Positions 1 to 7,404 of a stretch of DNA of 64,000 nucleotides are shown here, piece by piece. This DNA is from Micromonospora avicenniae (GTDB taxonomy: Bacteria > Actinomycetota > Actinomycetes > Mycobacteriales > Micromonosporaceae). Position numbers and translations under genes: made by a program. A model generated the notes under the pieces. That model ran no database searches, had not been told where the DNA came from, and saw only the letters and a list, made by a program, of their open reading frames with translations. Within the stretch, counting starts at the first letter, position 1, and each line of letters begins with the position of its first letter. Location of the stretch: assembly GCF_900156065.1 (NCBI RefSeq), contig NZ_FTNF01000026.1, positions 1 to 64,000 on the forward strand, read 5' to 3'.

Positions 1-2
1 TC

Positions 3-83
3 CGCCGCTACATCATCTGGCGGAACAAGCACGCCGCCGACGAACGCCTACGCGAGGTAGTCAACAGGGCAAACGTTGCCTGA
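3..83 (+). pseudogene. IS630-family transposase, C-terminal end (cut by window edge)
   Basis: The last 26 codons of a reading frame that enters from the left, ending in TGA. The peptide contains RYIIWRNKHAADERLREVV followed by NRANVA, the usual ending of IS630-family DDE transposases of actinomycetes. The catalytic residues lie outside the window, so it cannot be said whether the gene is intact. The element differs from the other IS630 copy near 25 kb, whose C-terminus is longer and Arg-rich. Its presence beside a Pra-like gene fits a mobile-element patch. No clear terminal inverted repeat was located in the 110 bases that follow. Confidence 0.7.
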
Positions 84-136
84 CGCGGCACTAGCGTGGG
101 CATTAGCCCAGCTCCTTTCAGGGAGATGAGGGTGAG

Positions 137-180
137 GCGCGGGGCGGGAGTTGTCTTGGCGGGCGAGTCCCGCCCCGCGC
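137..180. terminator. Perfect 13-bp hairpin, likely terminator
   Basis: The arms at 137-149 and 168-180 are perfectly complementary and GC-rich, with an 18-nt loop. The structure lies between the transposase tail (plus strand) and the 3' end of the Pra-like gene (minus strand), so it could end transcription from both sides. There is no T-run, which is common for terminators in this type of genome. Confidence 0.5.
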
Positions 181-192
181 GACGTGATCTGG

Positions 193-618
193 TCAGGCCG
201 CCTGCTGGATCGCGGCCGGCTCCGTCATGGCCCCGGCGCGGATCGACCACGCCTGCCGGGCCTTGCACTTCGGCGCGTTGCCCTTGCACCGCTGCGAGTC
301 CACATACGGCGTCAACGTCACGTCGGTGAACTCCACCGCCGGCGGATAGCCCGGAACCCTCGACTCCGGCGGCACCGGCTGCTGAGGCGCAGCGATCTTC
401 ACCTTCACTTCCTTCGTGGTGAACTTGCCGGCCTCCGGGTCCAGGTCCATGACCCTGACCACCCACAGGCGCTCGCCCGTGTCCTTGTCCCGCGCCTGGT
501 CATCGCCCTGACCGCGTTTGTCGAAGTCCGTCACCGGCTCCACACCGAGGAACAGCGCCCCACGCGGGAAGACGAAGTCGAACGAAACCGGAATCTTGAT
601 CGAGTTCGGGACAGCCAT
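193..618 (-). CDS. Pra-like plasmid replication, integration and excision activator
   Basis: A 141-residue protein starting MAVPNSIKIPVSFDFVFPRG. It resembles Pra, the activator that switches on replication, integration and excision genes of actinomycete integrative and conjugative elements such as pSAM2. The family pattern visible here is the N-terminal FPRGALFLG stretch, a conserved V-x-D-x-D centre (DKDTGERLWVVRVMDLDPEA) and the KVKIAAPQQPVPPE segment. The ATG at 618 was chosen over upstream starts because a good ribosome binding site (GGAGGTG) precedes it. The usual companions (integrase, excisionase, RepSA, TraB/FtsK) are not in the window, so this is either the edge of an element or a relic. 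It is transcribed away from the XRE-type genes to its right. Confidence 0.7.
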   Translation of the reverse strand: MAVPNSIKIPVSFDFVFPRGALFLGVEPVTDFDKRGQGDDQARDKDTGERLWVVRVMDLDPEAGKFTTKEVKVKIAAPQQPVPPESRVPGYPPAVEFTDVTLTPYVDSQRCKGNAPKCKARQAWSIRAGAMTEPAAIQQAA

Positions 619-892
619 GCCCCACACCTCCCTGGTTGAGTCGGCCGGCTTCCCCGGCCCTTGACTTGGTTCGTCGCCGGCTTCGCGGCGCAGTTCGATG
701 ATGCTTGCTGTCTCGCGCATCGTCAAGCAATTGCGCGCAATTGCTCTAGACTCGGGTTCGCCAGGTTCCGTCACCCGCACCAACTCGCCCCGGTTGTCTA
801 GTCAGCAACGGGGGCGATTGCGTGAAGATGCTCAGCAGTGCAGCATCGAGTCATCTGCGTCGCGGGGCGCAGCGATGGGAAGGGGCCTGAGG

Positions 893-1096
893 ATGCGGAA
901 CCTGGAGTTCCTGTGGAAAGACGCCACCTCCGGAGGCGGCGGCTGCCCGGCGCTGTACAAGACCGAGGGCGGCTACGTCGTCCAGGGCATCAAGCTCGAT
1001 GACGAGACTCGCGCGCAGCTTCGCCAGCTGGCGGACAACGAGGACGGCGTCTTCGTTCCGGCGAACGTGCTCGACCGCCTGCGCGAGATGGGCTGA
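893..1096 (+). CDS. Small conserved protein of unknown function, first gene of a DUF6879/XRE set
   Basis: A 67-residue protein (MRNLEFLWKDATSGGGGCPALYK...) with a Gly-rich turn and one Cys at residue 18. ATG 893 has a purine-rich binding site (GGAAGGGG) 8 nt upstream; a slightly longer start at MGRGL is possible. Genes like this occur in actinomycetes immediately before DUF6879 genes, as here, where the next gene begins 2 nt after this stop. The tight spacing implies translational coupling. No enzymatic motif is visible. A role as a small toxin or partner of the downstream regulator is inference only. Confidence 0.6.
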   Translation: MRNLEFLWKDATSGGGGCPALYKTEGGYVVQGIKLDDETRAQLRQLADNEDGVFVPANVLDRLREMG

Positions 1097-1098
1097 CC

Positions 1099-1644
1099 AT
1101 GGGAACACCGCTCACCGACGACGAGTTCGCCGACCAGCTCCGCACGTTCGATCACACCGCGTTCCGGTTGGAGCTCCAGCCGGCGTACCTGGAGCCCAGC
1201 GAGCACGACACGGTGGCGAAGTTCTTGGCCGGTGACCCGGAGCCCCCGACTGAGGTTCCCGGGCTTGCCGCCTGGTTCGAGCAGATCACCGAGTTGACGC
1301 AGCAGGGCAAGCGAATCGAACGCGTGCGGGTGCACGAGGACCCGCCGACCGACTACCAGCGGTGGGAACGTTGGATCGGCCGGTGGAACGTCGAAGCCGG
1401 CGAGGAGATCCACTACCTGACGCGGGCGAGAGCGCATGAGGTCGGTTTGCTGCCCGCAGCCGGCGACGTCGACTGGTGGTTGCTGGACTCCAGCCGACTG
1501 ATCATGATGCGGTTCGACGAGGTCGGCCACCGGATCAGCAATGAGCTGGTGACTGACCCGGCGACCGTGGTGCAGGCGTGTGCGTGGCGGGACCTGGCAG
1601 TCCACCACGCCGCTCCAACCAAAGCGCGGAGCGCAGCCGCCTAG
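1099..1644 (+). CDS. DUF6879 family protein
   Basis: A 181-residue protein with the DUF6879 pattern: a start rich in acidic residues, W-x-x-x-I-x-x-L-x-x-x-G-K-R-I-x-R-V-x-V near the middle, the YQRWERWIGRWNVEAGE stretch, then a D-W-W-L-x-D-S block and a C-terminal RDLAVHH. These proteins almost always lie beside XRE-type regulators with a DUF5753 sensor domain, as they do here, and in this role resemble the DUF397 partners of similar regulators. Their biochemical activity is not established. The gene is sandwiched between the small protein (2-nt gap) and the regulator (17-nt gap), so the three form one transcription unit. Confidence 0.8.
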   Translation: MGTPLTDDEFADQLRTFDHTAFRLELQPAYLEPSEHDTVAKFLAGDPEPPTEVPGLAAWFEQITELTQQGKRIERVRVHEDPPTDYQRWERWIGRWNVEAGEEIHYLTRARAHEVGLLPAAGDVDWWLLDSSRLIMMRFDEVGHRISNELVTDPATVVQACAWRDLAVHHAAPTKARSAAA

Positions 1645-1661
1645 CACGAGGAAGTCATGCG

Positions 1662-2507
1662 ATGAACCCGATCGAAGAGTGGCTGACCCAGCCCGAAGGA
1701 CTGGCCGATCGCCTGCGTGCCCTGCGCACGCAGGCCGGCCTGTCCGGCAAGCAGCTCGCCGACGCGAACGGGTGGGCACCGTCGAAGGTCTCCCGACTGG
1801 AGAACGGCCGGCAGATGCCGGCGCCCGCCGACCTGTACGCGTGGGCACGGGCCTGCGGTGCCGACGACACCGCCGCTCAGGAACTGTTGCGGATGCTCGG
1901 CGAGGTCCAGGCCGCGCACCGCAGCTTCCGCCGCCGGATGCGCCAAGGCCAAGCCGCCGTTCAAGACAGCTACAACAAGCTTGTCGCCGAATCGCGCCTG
2001 ATCCGGCACTTCGAGACCGTGTACGTACCCGGGCTGCTTCAGACCGCCGACTACGCCCGCCGCGTCCTCACCGAGATGGTCGAGCTGCACAACCTCGACA
2101 TCGTCGACGTGGACGCCGCCGTAGCCACCCGCATGCAGCGTCAGCACCTGTTGTACGACACCAGCAAGCGGTTCGAGTTCCTGCTAGCCGAGCCCGTACT
2201 GGGGTGGCTGCTGTCCTCGCCCGAGGTCATGCGCGGCCAGCTCGACCGGCTGCAAACCGTGGTCGGCGTACCGAACATCCGCTTCGGCATCCTGCCGCTT
2301 GGGGTACAACTCGTCACTACCCCGCAGAACTCCTTCCAGATGTACGACGACGTCGCCATCGTGGAAACCTTCGTCGGCGAGACGACCCACCGAGACGACG
2401 AAGCCGCCGCGTACGCCAAGGCCATCGACCGACTCTGGAATGAAGCCGTCACCGGAGAAGACGCACGGCGGCTCATCGTCCGCGCCGCACAGGATCTTCC
2501 GAGCTGA
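1662..2507 (+). CDS. XRE-family regulator with DUF5753 (Scr1-type antitoxin-like)
   Basis: A 281-residue protein. Residues about 15-75 form a helix-turn-helix of the XRE class (LRALRTQAGLSGKQLADANG, then SKVSRLENGRQ). From about residue 90 to the end it has the DUF5753 sensor/interaction domain, seen as YVPGLLQTADYARRVL and the later LPLGVQLVTTPQNSFQMYDD and VETFVGE blocks. Start ATG 1662 is preceded by GAGGAAG; the open frame upstream overlaps the DUF6879 gene and has no binding site. In Streptomyces such proteins act in development or toxin-antitoxin-like pairs with small DUF397 proteins. Here the likely partner is the DUF6879 protein. Probably autoregulated, but no operator was recognised. 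Confidence 0.85.
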   Translation: MNPIEEWLTQPEGLADRLRALRTQAGLSGKQLADANGWAPSKVSRLENGRQMPAPADLYAWARACGADDTAAQELLRMLGEVQAAHRSFRRRMRQGQAAVQDSYNKLVAESRLIRHFETVYVPGLLQTADYARRVLTEMVELHNLDIVDVDAAVATRMQRQHLLYDTSKRFEFLLAEPVLGWLLSSPEVMRGQLDRLQTVVGVPNIRFGILPLGVQLVTTPQNSFQMYDDVAIVETFVGETTHRDDEAAAYAKAIDRLWNEAVTGEDARRLIVRAAQDLPS

Positions 2508-2565
2508 TACGACAGCCCCGGGGGTCCGCTTACCGCACCGCATGGCTCACCGATTGGATGGCCGT

Positions 2566-3063
2566 ATGAGGATTCCGCCGTTCGCGTTCAAACTGCTCTA
2601 CCGCATGCGGCGGCTGTACTGGCGGATCGCCAAGCCGACCACCTACGGCGTGAAAGCGCTGATCATGCACCCGGTCGACGCTGACCGAGTGCTCCTCGTC
2701 CAACACAGCTACGGCGACCAATCCCTGTGGAGCCTGCCGGGAGGCGGATACAAGCCAGCCCGGGAGACCCCAGAGCAAGCGGCCAGGCGTGAGTGCATCG
2801 AGGAACTGAGCATTGAGTTGGACTCGTTCGCCATCGTGCTGGAGGAACACCTGACCACCAGCGGGGGCAAACAGGGGCACCTGAAGATCGTCCGCGTGCA
2901 CGCAACCTCGGACGAGATCAGGCCAAATGGGGAGATCTCCGAAGCCCGATGGGCAGCCGTCGACCTTACGGACCTACCTGGCAACCCGACAGTCTCTAAG
3001 TGGGTGTACTCGGCTTTAGAAGCGCATGCACGCCGAGCCGCTGGAACCCGGGATGCGTCTTGA
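2566..3063 (+). CDS. NUDIX hydrolase
   Basis: A 165-residue protein with a clear Nudix box: G-G-Y-K-P-A-R-E, seven residues, then R-E-C-I-E-E-L-S-I. This matches Gx5Ex7REUxEExGU except that the final Gly is Ser. Nudix enzymes hydrolyse nucleoside diphosphates linked to other moieties; the substrate cannot be predicted here. The N-terminus is basic and aromatic (FAFKLLYRMRRLYWRIAK), consistent with an amphipathic helix that may touch the membrane. ATG 2566 is preferred; an in-frame ATG at 2542 is possible. It follows the regulator by about 58 nt on the same strand and may be part of that operon. Confidence 0.85.
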   Translation: MRIPPFAFKLLYRMRRLYWRIAKPTTYGVKALIMHPVDADRVLLVQHSYGDQSLWSLPGGGYKPARETPEQAARRECIEELSIELDSFAIVLEEHLTTSGGKQGHLKIVRVHATSDEIRPNGEISEARWAAVDLTDLPGNPTVSKWVYSALEAHARRAAGTRDAS

Positions 3064-3111
3064 GGATTCAAGAACCGAAGGCGTTGCCGAATTGCCCTCT
3101 TAAGGATCAAG

Positions 3112-3131
3112 GCGGCCCGCAAGCGGGCCGC
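3112..3131. terminator. GC-rich hairpin after the NUDIX gene
   Basis: Perfect 9-bp arms (3112-3120 and 3123-3131) directly after the NUDIX stop. It is followed by another palindrome of 18 bp at 3173-3190 made of CGGCCGGCG and its complement. No T-run. The whole 3064-3190 stretch is a dense series of self-complementary GC blocks, a likely transcription end or a dispersed intergenic repeat. Confidence 0.45.
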
Positions 3132-3288
3132 GCCGGACGCGCTCGGCCTGCTGGCGGCGCAAGCGCCGGCATCGGCCGGCGCGCCGGCCGATTGCAGACT
3201 GCGCCAAGTACCCGGAACCGATGCCTCCGGCGGGGATCTTCGACAGAGATGGGGGCCGCCCACCTCCACCGTGACTCCGGGCGAAGCC

Positions 3289-3355
3289 GAACGGGCCTGC
3301 TCCCCGGTGTCAACACGGTGGATCTTTGTGTTGACACCGGGGAGCAGGCCCGTTC
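3289..3355. repeat. Perfect 28-bp inverted repeat with 11-nt loop
   Basis: Arms at 3289-3316 and 3328-3355 are complementary at all 28 positions, separated by 11 nt (3317-3327). This is far longer than a normal terminator stem. It lies about 90 bp upstream of the YxiG-like gene, between two genes on the same strand. It could be a very strong bidirectional terminator, a remnant of a mobile element end, or a recombination site. Some of the arm sequence (the GGTGTCAACAC part) also contains a TTGACA-like hexamer in the right arm, which could act as a -35 element for the gene that follows. Confidence 0.7.
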
Positions 3356-3446
3356 CACGATGTGCGGACTCACGGCGGAGATGGGCTTCAGGCAGAGGAG
3401 CGGTACGTGGCAGACGAAGAGTCCCCGTGCTGGTAGAACCGGCGGC

Positions 3447-3929
3447 ATGGAGATCAGCCAGTTGGATCGGGCCTTGGACGACATCTTCGACCAGGCGGTG
3501 CTGTACCACGCCTACACCGACTACATGCGCGACTACGAGGTCATCGTCTACGCGACCGCCGACCCGAGCACGGGCATCCAGCCGGCGGACCTCCGTTACC
3601 TCTTCGAGTGCTGCGTCGTGGCCGAGGCGACTACGGCCCTGAGCCCGGATACCTGGCGCGAGTCCTTGGACGAAGGGCTGACGGACCCGGAGATCGGGCC
3701 GGATCTCGATGGCTACGTGTGGGCGGTGAGATGGCAGTCTCTTTACCCCGGAGCACACCGGATTGCCGATTCGCGGCGCGCCCAGGAGTGGGCCGAGCGC
3801 GTGGGAATCGACTTCCATGAGGTCCGCATTGAGATGAACGGGCACAACCTCACCTTGGTCTTCAGTGACCTAGAAGTGACGCGACTTCCCGTCGGCTACG
3901 CGCCCTTCCGAGTGACCGAAGGAGAGTAG
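3447..3929 (+). CDS. YxiG-like family protein
   Basis: A 160-residue protein starting MEISQLDRALDDIFDQAVLYHAY. The YMRDYEVIVYATADP segment, LRYLFECCVVAE, and the LDGYVWAVRWQSLYPG and HNLTLVFSDLEV blocks match a family called YxiG-like in actinomycetes. Its biochemical role is unknown. ATG 3447 was chosen because homologous proteins begin there and the frame upstream runs through the inverted-repeat region. Soluble, no signal peptide. It stands alone between the palindrome region and a gene-poor stretch; the family often occurs next to polymorphic-toxin or immunity loci, but nothing here shows that. Confidence 0.7.
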   Translation: MEISQLDRALDDIFDQAVLYHAYTDYMRDYEVIVYATADPSTGIQPADLRYLFECCVVAEATTALSPDTWRESLDEGLTDPEIGPDLDGYVWAVRWQSLYPGAHRIADSRRAQEWAERVGIDFHEVRIEMNGHNLTLVFSDLEVTRLPVGYAPFRVTEGE

Positions 3930-4291
3930 CCGGATCGGGGCGGGCTGTCGGCCGGGCGAATGGCGCTTGATCCACTCAGACGCGGGCGGTCCGCAACTGG
4001 TCCGCAAGAGGTCGATCGACGGCGGGGGACTGGTGTGAGATGTCGAGAGGTGTTTCCGCTGCTAGACGCTCATGTCCCCAGCTCGCCGGGTCGCTCATTT
4101 TGATCTCATAATTCTTCGGTCGCCGTGCCCGTTGGCATGGGAGCTGACCGTCGACGGCGGTCAGCTCCTGGACGTGCCCACCGGCAGACTGGTGCAGGTC
4201 AACCCACGTCACTGCCGCGCGACGTCTGGCCGTACCCACAGTTCCTAAGCCATGTAGCACCGTGACGGACGGGCGACCGACTGGGGGACAC
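3930..4291. other. Gene-poor stretch, 362 bp
   Basis: No convincing gene. A short plus-strand frame from ATG 4072 to a stop near 4249 reads WELTVDGGQLLDVPTGRLV in its middle, which looks protein-like, but there is no clear binding site. Minus-strand frames here overlap the following small gene and look like shadows. The 4081-4140 part is relatively AT-rich for the window. Confidence 0.4.
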
Positions 4292-4546
4292 ATGAGCAAG
4301 AAGAGCCGATACGTCGGCCCCAGCATGAGCAGGCCATACAGGGGGGTGCCTGAGCAGGCGGACCGCTTGACGTTGATCACTCATTGGCGGAACTTCGTGC
4401 CCGAGCGCCCTGTCCTGGTCCAAGCCGGCGAGACCATCTGGATCGAGGACCACCGACAAGCTGAACACCGAAGGCCGCAATATCACCTCATGGTGAAGCG
4501 GAACAACGGCCAGCTGGACTCATACCCCGGCGAGCTGTACCGCTGA
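4292..4546 (+). CDS. Small protein of unknown function
   Basis: An 84-residue, basic, soluble protein (MSKKSRYVGPSMSRPYRG... ending DSYPGELYR). ATG 4292 has a GGGGG stretch 5-9 nt upstream; an earlier in-frame start at 4262 lacks one. The composition (Arg/Lys near the N-terminus, WIEDH and YHLMVKRNNGQ strands later) is compatible with a small beta-rich domain. No family was recognised. Overlapping minus-strand frames have poor composition and were rejected. It could be a cargo gene of the same accessory patch as its left neighbours. Confidence 0.5.
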   Translation: MSKKSRYVGPSMSRPYRGVPEQADRLTLITHWRNFVPERPVLVQAGETIWIEDHRQAEHRRPQYHLMVKRNNGQLDSYPGELYR

Positions 4547-4995
4547 GGTGCTGCGACCAGCGCCGAAGCGCACGGTGCGGACAGGGCCTCGAAACCCGTC
4601 GGGTTCGCGGGCAGCTCCGAGGCTTCGAGCCCTTGAAAGTAGATCCCCATACTCACTTTCGGCAAACTACCTGGTGCCACCGACGCGAGCCTCGTGGCCT
4701 ACAGGCGCCGCAGGCACGAGCGCGTCCTCGACGAGGACCAAGTCCAGGCTGCCGACAGGCTGATGCCAAGTAAGAGGGCAGGGGGCCGAGGCAGCGAGGA
4801 GCAGCGAGAGCAGCAGCAACGAGCGGCACCAGACGACACAGGTCGGTAAAGAAGCTTCACTGTGCAGGGCAGAACGACATCGGAGGACATCAAAGGAAGT
4901 CACGAACCCGCGTTCACACAGAAGAGGTGTCGCCCCCATTGGCCGCCGGATCCGGGGCGAGTGAAGGAGGCGCCGCCCAGCTCCTCCGCGATCGA
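4547..4995. other. Intergenic stretch between accessory patch and core operon, 449 bp
   Basis: No supported gene. Short frames on both strands lack binding sites and have unlikely composition (runs of Ser, Arg and Leu). This is the boundary between accessory genes and the long minus-strand operon to the right, whose last gene ends at 4996. No clear terminator hairpin was recognised for that operon. Confidence 0.4.
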
Positions 4996-7404
4996 TCAGC
5001 GCCAGCGCAGCGGGCCGGGATGGATGGACCACAGCAGCCGGCGCCAGCGGGATCGGGTGGCGCGGAGGCTGTCCACGTAGGCCTGAGCGATGCCTTTGGC
5101 CTGGACGGCCTGCTCGCCGGTGACGGTGCTGGGCGCGAAGCCGACCTGGTTGAGTAGGTCGGCCAGTTCGTCGATGCCGGCGGCCACCCCGTGCCCGCCG
5201 GGACTGGTGGCTGCCGCGCCGGGACGGGTGGGCTCGAAGGCGTGGCGGGCGCGTACGGCCACCTCGGTGGCGGCCAGATCGGCGCCGACCGGCTGGCCGG
5301 CCAGCCGCAGCGCGTCGGTGACCTCCCGCCAGGCGCCGGCGATGCGCTCGCCGGGGTCACCCCGTTCGAGCCGGCCACGGGTCAGCGCCCGGCGCATCGC
5401 GAGCAGGGTGAGCAGGACGGCCCCGACCAGCAGCAGCAGACCGCCGGCACCGCCGCCGACCAGCACCGGCGTCGGCACGTCCCGGTCCTCGGTCGGCCTG
5501 TCCGCTGCGGCCGCCGGCTCGGGTGCGGCGGTGGGCTGCACGGTCGGTTCCGGCGCCTCGGACGGTGGTGGGTCGTCCGGTACGGGGCGGAAGTCCTCCT
5601 CCACCGGCCGGGGCTCCTCGTCGGGGCGGGGCAGGGGGTCGAACGGCACCCAGCCGAGCCCGTCGAAGAGCACCTCCGGCCAGGCGTACGCGGCACCTGC
5701 CCGTACCGGCCCGTCCCCGGTCGACTCGAAGCCGACCACCACCCGGGTCGGCAACCCGGTGAGCCGGCCGAGCACCGCGAACGCGGCCGCGAACTGCTCC
5801 GACGTGCCGCGCTGCCCGCCGGCGTTGCGGGGGCCGAAGAGGAAGAAGGCCAGGTTCGGGTACGCGTGCCCGCTCGGCGCGTCCGCCACCAGTCGGTAGT
5901 GCTCGGCGAGGAACTGCTCGACTGCCGTGGCGCGTGCGTACGGTGCGCCGTTCTCCTCGGCGAGCTGGGCGGCGAGGCGGCGCAGCGGCTCGGGCACCCC
6001 GTCGGCCACCCGCAGCACCCGGGCCACCGGGTCACCGGCCGGTACGTTCGCGATGGCGAGCAGGTTCTCGTCCGGACGCTCCCGGTCCGAGGTGACCGTG
6101 TACCGCAGCCCCGGGGCCAGCCCCTCCGGCCGGATCAAGGTGCCCGTCGACGGGTCGTACGCCACCCGCGCGCCGCTGACCTCACGGGGTGTGGCGACCG
6201 CCGGCAGCAGCCGGCCGCTCAGCTCACCGATGGTGATCTCCTGCCGGACGGTCTCCACGGTGCTGCCGGGCGCTGGGGTGGCCGTTGGCAGGATCCGCCC
6301 GGCGTTTCGGTACGTCGCACCGACCCGCCAGGTGACCCCGTCGTAGTCGCTCAGCACCGCCAGCCGGATCCGGACGCCGTCCCCGCGCGGCAGGTCAGCG
6401 GCCGGTCCCGTGTGATCGGTGCCGGGCGACGCGGCCGCACCGGGCGCCGGAACCCCGTCCGGCCGGTCGGTACGTACCCGCAGCAGCTCCTGCTCCGGGT
6501 GCAGCGCCCAACCGGAGATCCGGACCAGCGGATTCTCGTCCAACGTCTCCACCTGCGGCGGCTCCACATACCGGCGGGGGTCCACGGGCCGGCCGTCGAC
6601 CTGCGCGACGACCGTCGGACCGATCGCGGCGACCAGGCCGACCACGATCCCCGTCCCGAACGCCGCGCCGGCCGCGAGCCGGATCCGCACGGCGGCCCGC
6701 AGTGCCGGTGCCATCCCGACGTCCAGGGCTGCACGGGCGTCCGGGCCCGGTCGGGCGGAGGCGACCAGGCCGAGGGCCGCGATCGCCACGAAGACGACGG
6801 TGGGCCAGAGGGCCGGCGCGGCGTTCGGCCCGACCACGTAGAGCGCGCCCGCGTAGAGCAGCACCGGGGGCAGATAACCGGCGAGCACCCGGCCGGCCCG
6901 CAGCGCCACCTCGGCACCGGTCAGCCCTGCCAGCCAGGTTGCCACCAGCGGTACGAGCACCGTGTCGGGCGTGGGTTCGATCGGGATCATCGCGGTGAGC
7001 AGCCGGGGGATGCCGTTACGCGCGGCGTCCACGGTCACGTCGGCCAGGCTGCCCGGCAGGCCGGCGAGCACGGCGGCCTGCCGCATCGACCAGGCGGTCC
7101 AGCCCGCCATCGCCAGCACCGACAGCGGCGCGACCAGCCAGGACGGCAGCCGCCGGGCGGCCACGCTGACCAGCACCGAACCGAACGCGGCACCGGCCAC
7201 CAGTCGCGGTAGCAGTGGTCCCGCGTACACCCGGCCGAGCACCTCGCCCGCCAGCGCGGTCATGGCGATCAGCGCGAGCGGAACGGGCACCGCCCGCAGC
7301 GCGGCCGCCATCCGATGCCACCTGCCCGGTCGGCGGCTCGGCCGGGCGGCCCGGCCGTCCGGGTCCACCTCGGCCGGTGTCCGTCCGTCGGGGGTGGTCA
7401 CCAT
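4996..7404 (-). CDS. TgpA/DUF3488-type membrane protein with degenerate transglutaminase core
   Basis: About 802 residues. The N-terminal third is hydrophobic, with several helices beginning at VPLALIAMTALAGEVL and including LVASAR and AAFGTGIVVGLVAAIGP. A large extracytoplasmic part follows, then a C-terminal helix (VLVGGGAGGLLLLVGAVLLTLLA) and a cytoplasmic tail with the DUF4129-like domain. The transglutaminase core is recognisable (EQFAAAFAVLGRLTGLPTRVV, then AWPEVLFDGLGWVPFDP). However, the position normally held by the catalytic Cys is Ser (near residue 535) and the normal His is Tyr (near residue 573), so catalysis is unlikely. Start ATG 7404 overlaps the DUF58 stop by a few nt. Last gene of the MoxR/DUF58 operon; these sets are thought to handle cell-envelope protein complexes. 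Confidence 0.85.
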   Translation of the reverse strand: MVTTPDGRTPAEVDPDGRAARPSRRPGRWHRMAAALRAVPVPLALIAMTALAGEVLGRVYAGPLLPRLVAGAAFGSVLVSVAARRLPSWLVAPLSVLAMAGWTAWSMRQAAVLAGLPGSLADVTVDAARNGIPRLLTAMIPIEPTPDTVLVPLVATWLAGLTGAEVALRAGRVLAGYLPPVLLYAGALYVVGPNAAPALWPTVVFVAIAALGLVASARPGPDARAALDVGMAPALRAAVRIRLAAGAAFGTGIVVGLVAAIGPTVVAQVDGRPVDPRRYVEPPQVETLDENPLVRISGWALHPEQELLRVRTDRPDGVPAPGAAASPGTDHTGPAADLPRGDGVRIRLAVLSDYDGVTWRVGATYRNAGRILPTATPAPGSTVETVRQEITIGELSGRLLPAVATPREVSGARVAYDPSTGTLIRPEGLAPGLRYTVTSDRERPDENLLAIANVPAGDPVARVLRVADGVPEPLRRLAAQLAEENGAPYARATAVEQFLAEHYRLVADAPSGHAYPNLAFFLFGPRNAGGQRGTSEQFAAAFAVLGRLTGLPTRVVVGFESTGDGPVRAGAAYAWPEVLFDGLGWVPFDPLPRPDEEPRPVEEDFRPVPDDPPPSEAPEPTVQPTAAPEPAAAADRPTEDRDVPTPVLVGGGAGGLLLLVGAVLLTLLAMRRALTRGRLERGDPGERIAGAWREVTDALRLAGQPVGADLAATEVAVRARHAFEPTRPGAAATSPGGHGVAAGIDELADLLNQVGFAPSTVTGEQAVQAKGIAQAYVDSLRATRSRWRRLLWSIHPGPLRWR

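Noticed and set aside
5191..7212. Long plus-strand frame opposite the TgpA-like gene
   Set aside because: Low-complexity Arg/Gly/Pro composition and no start signal; the minus-strand gene has clear domains and operon context.
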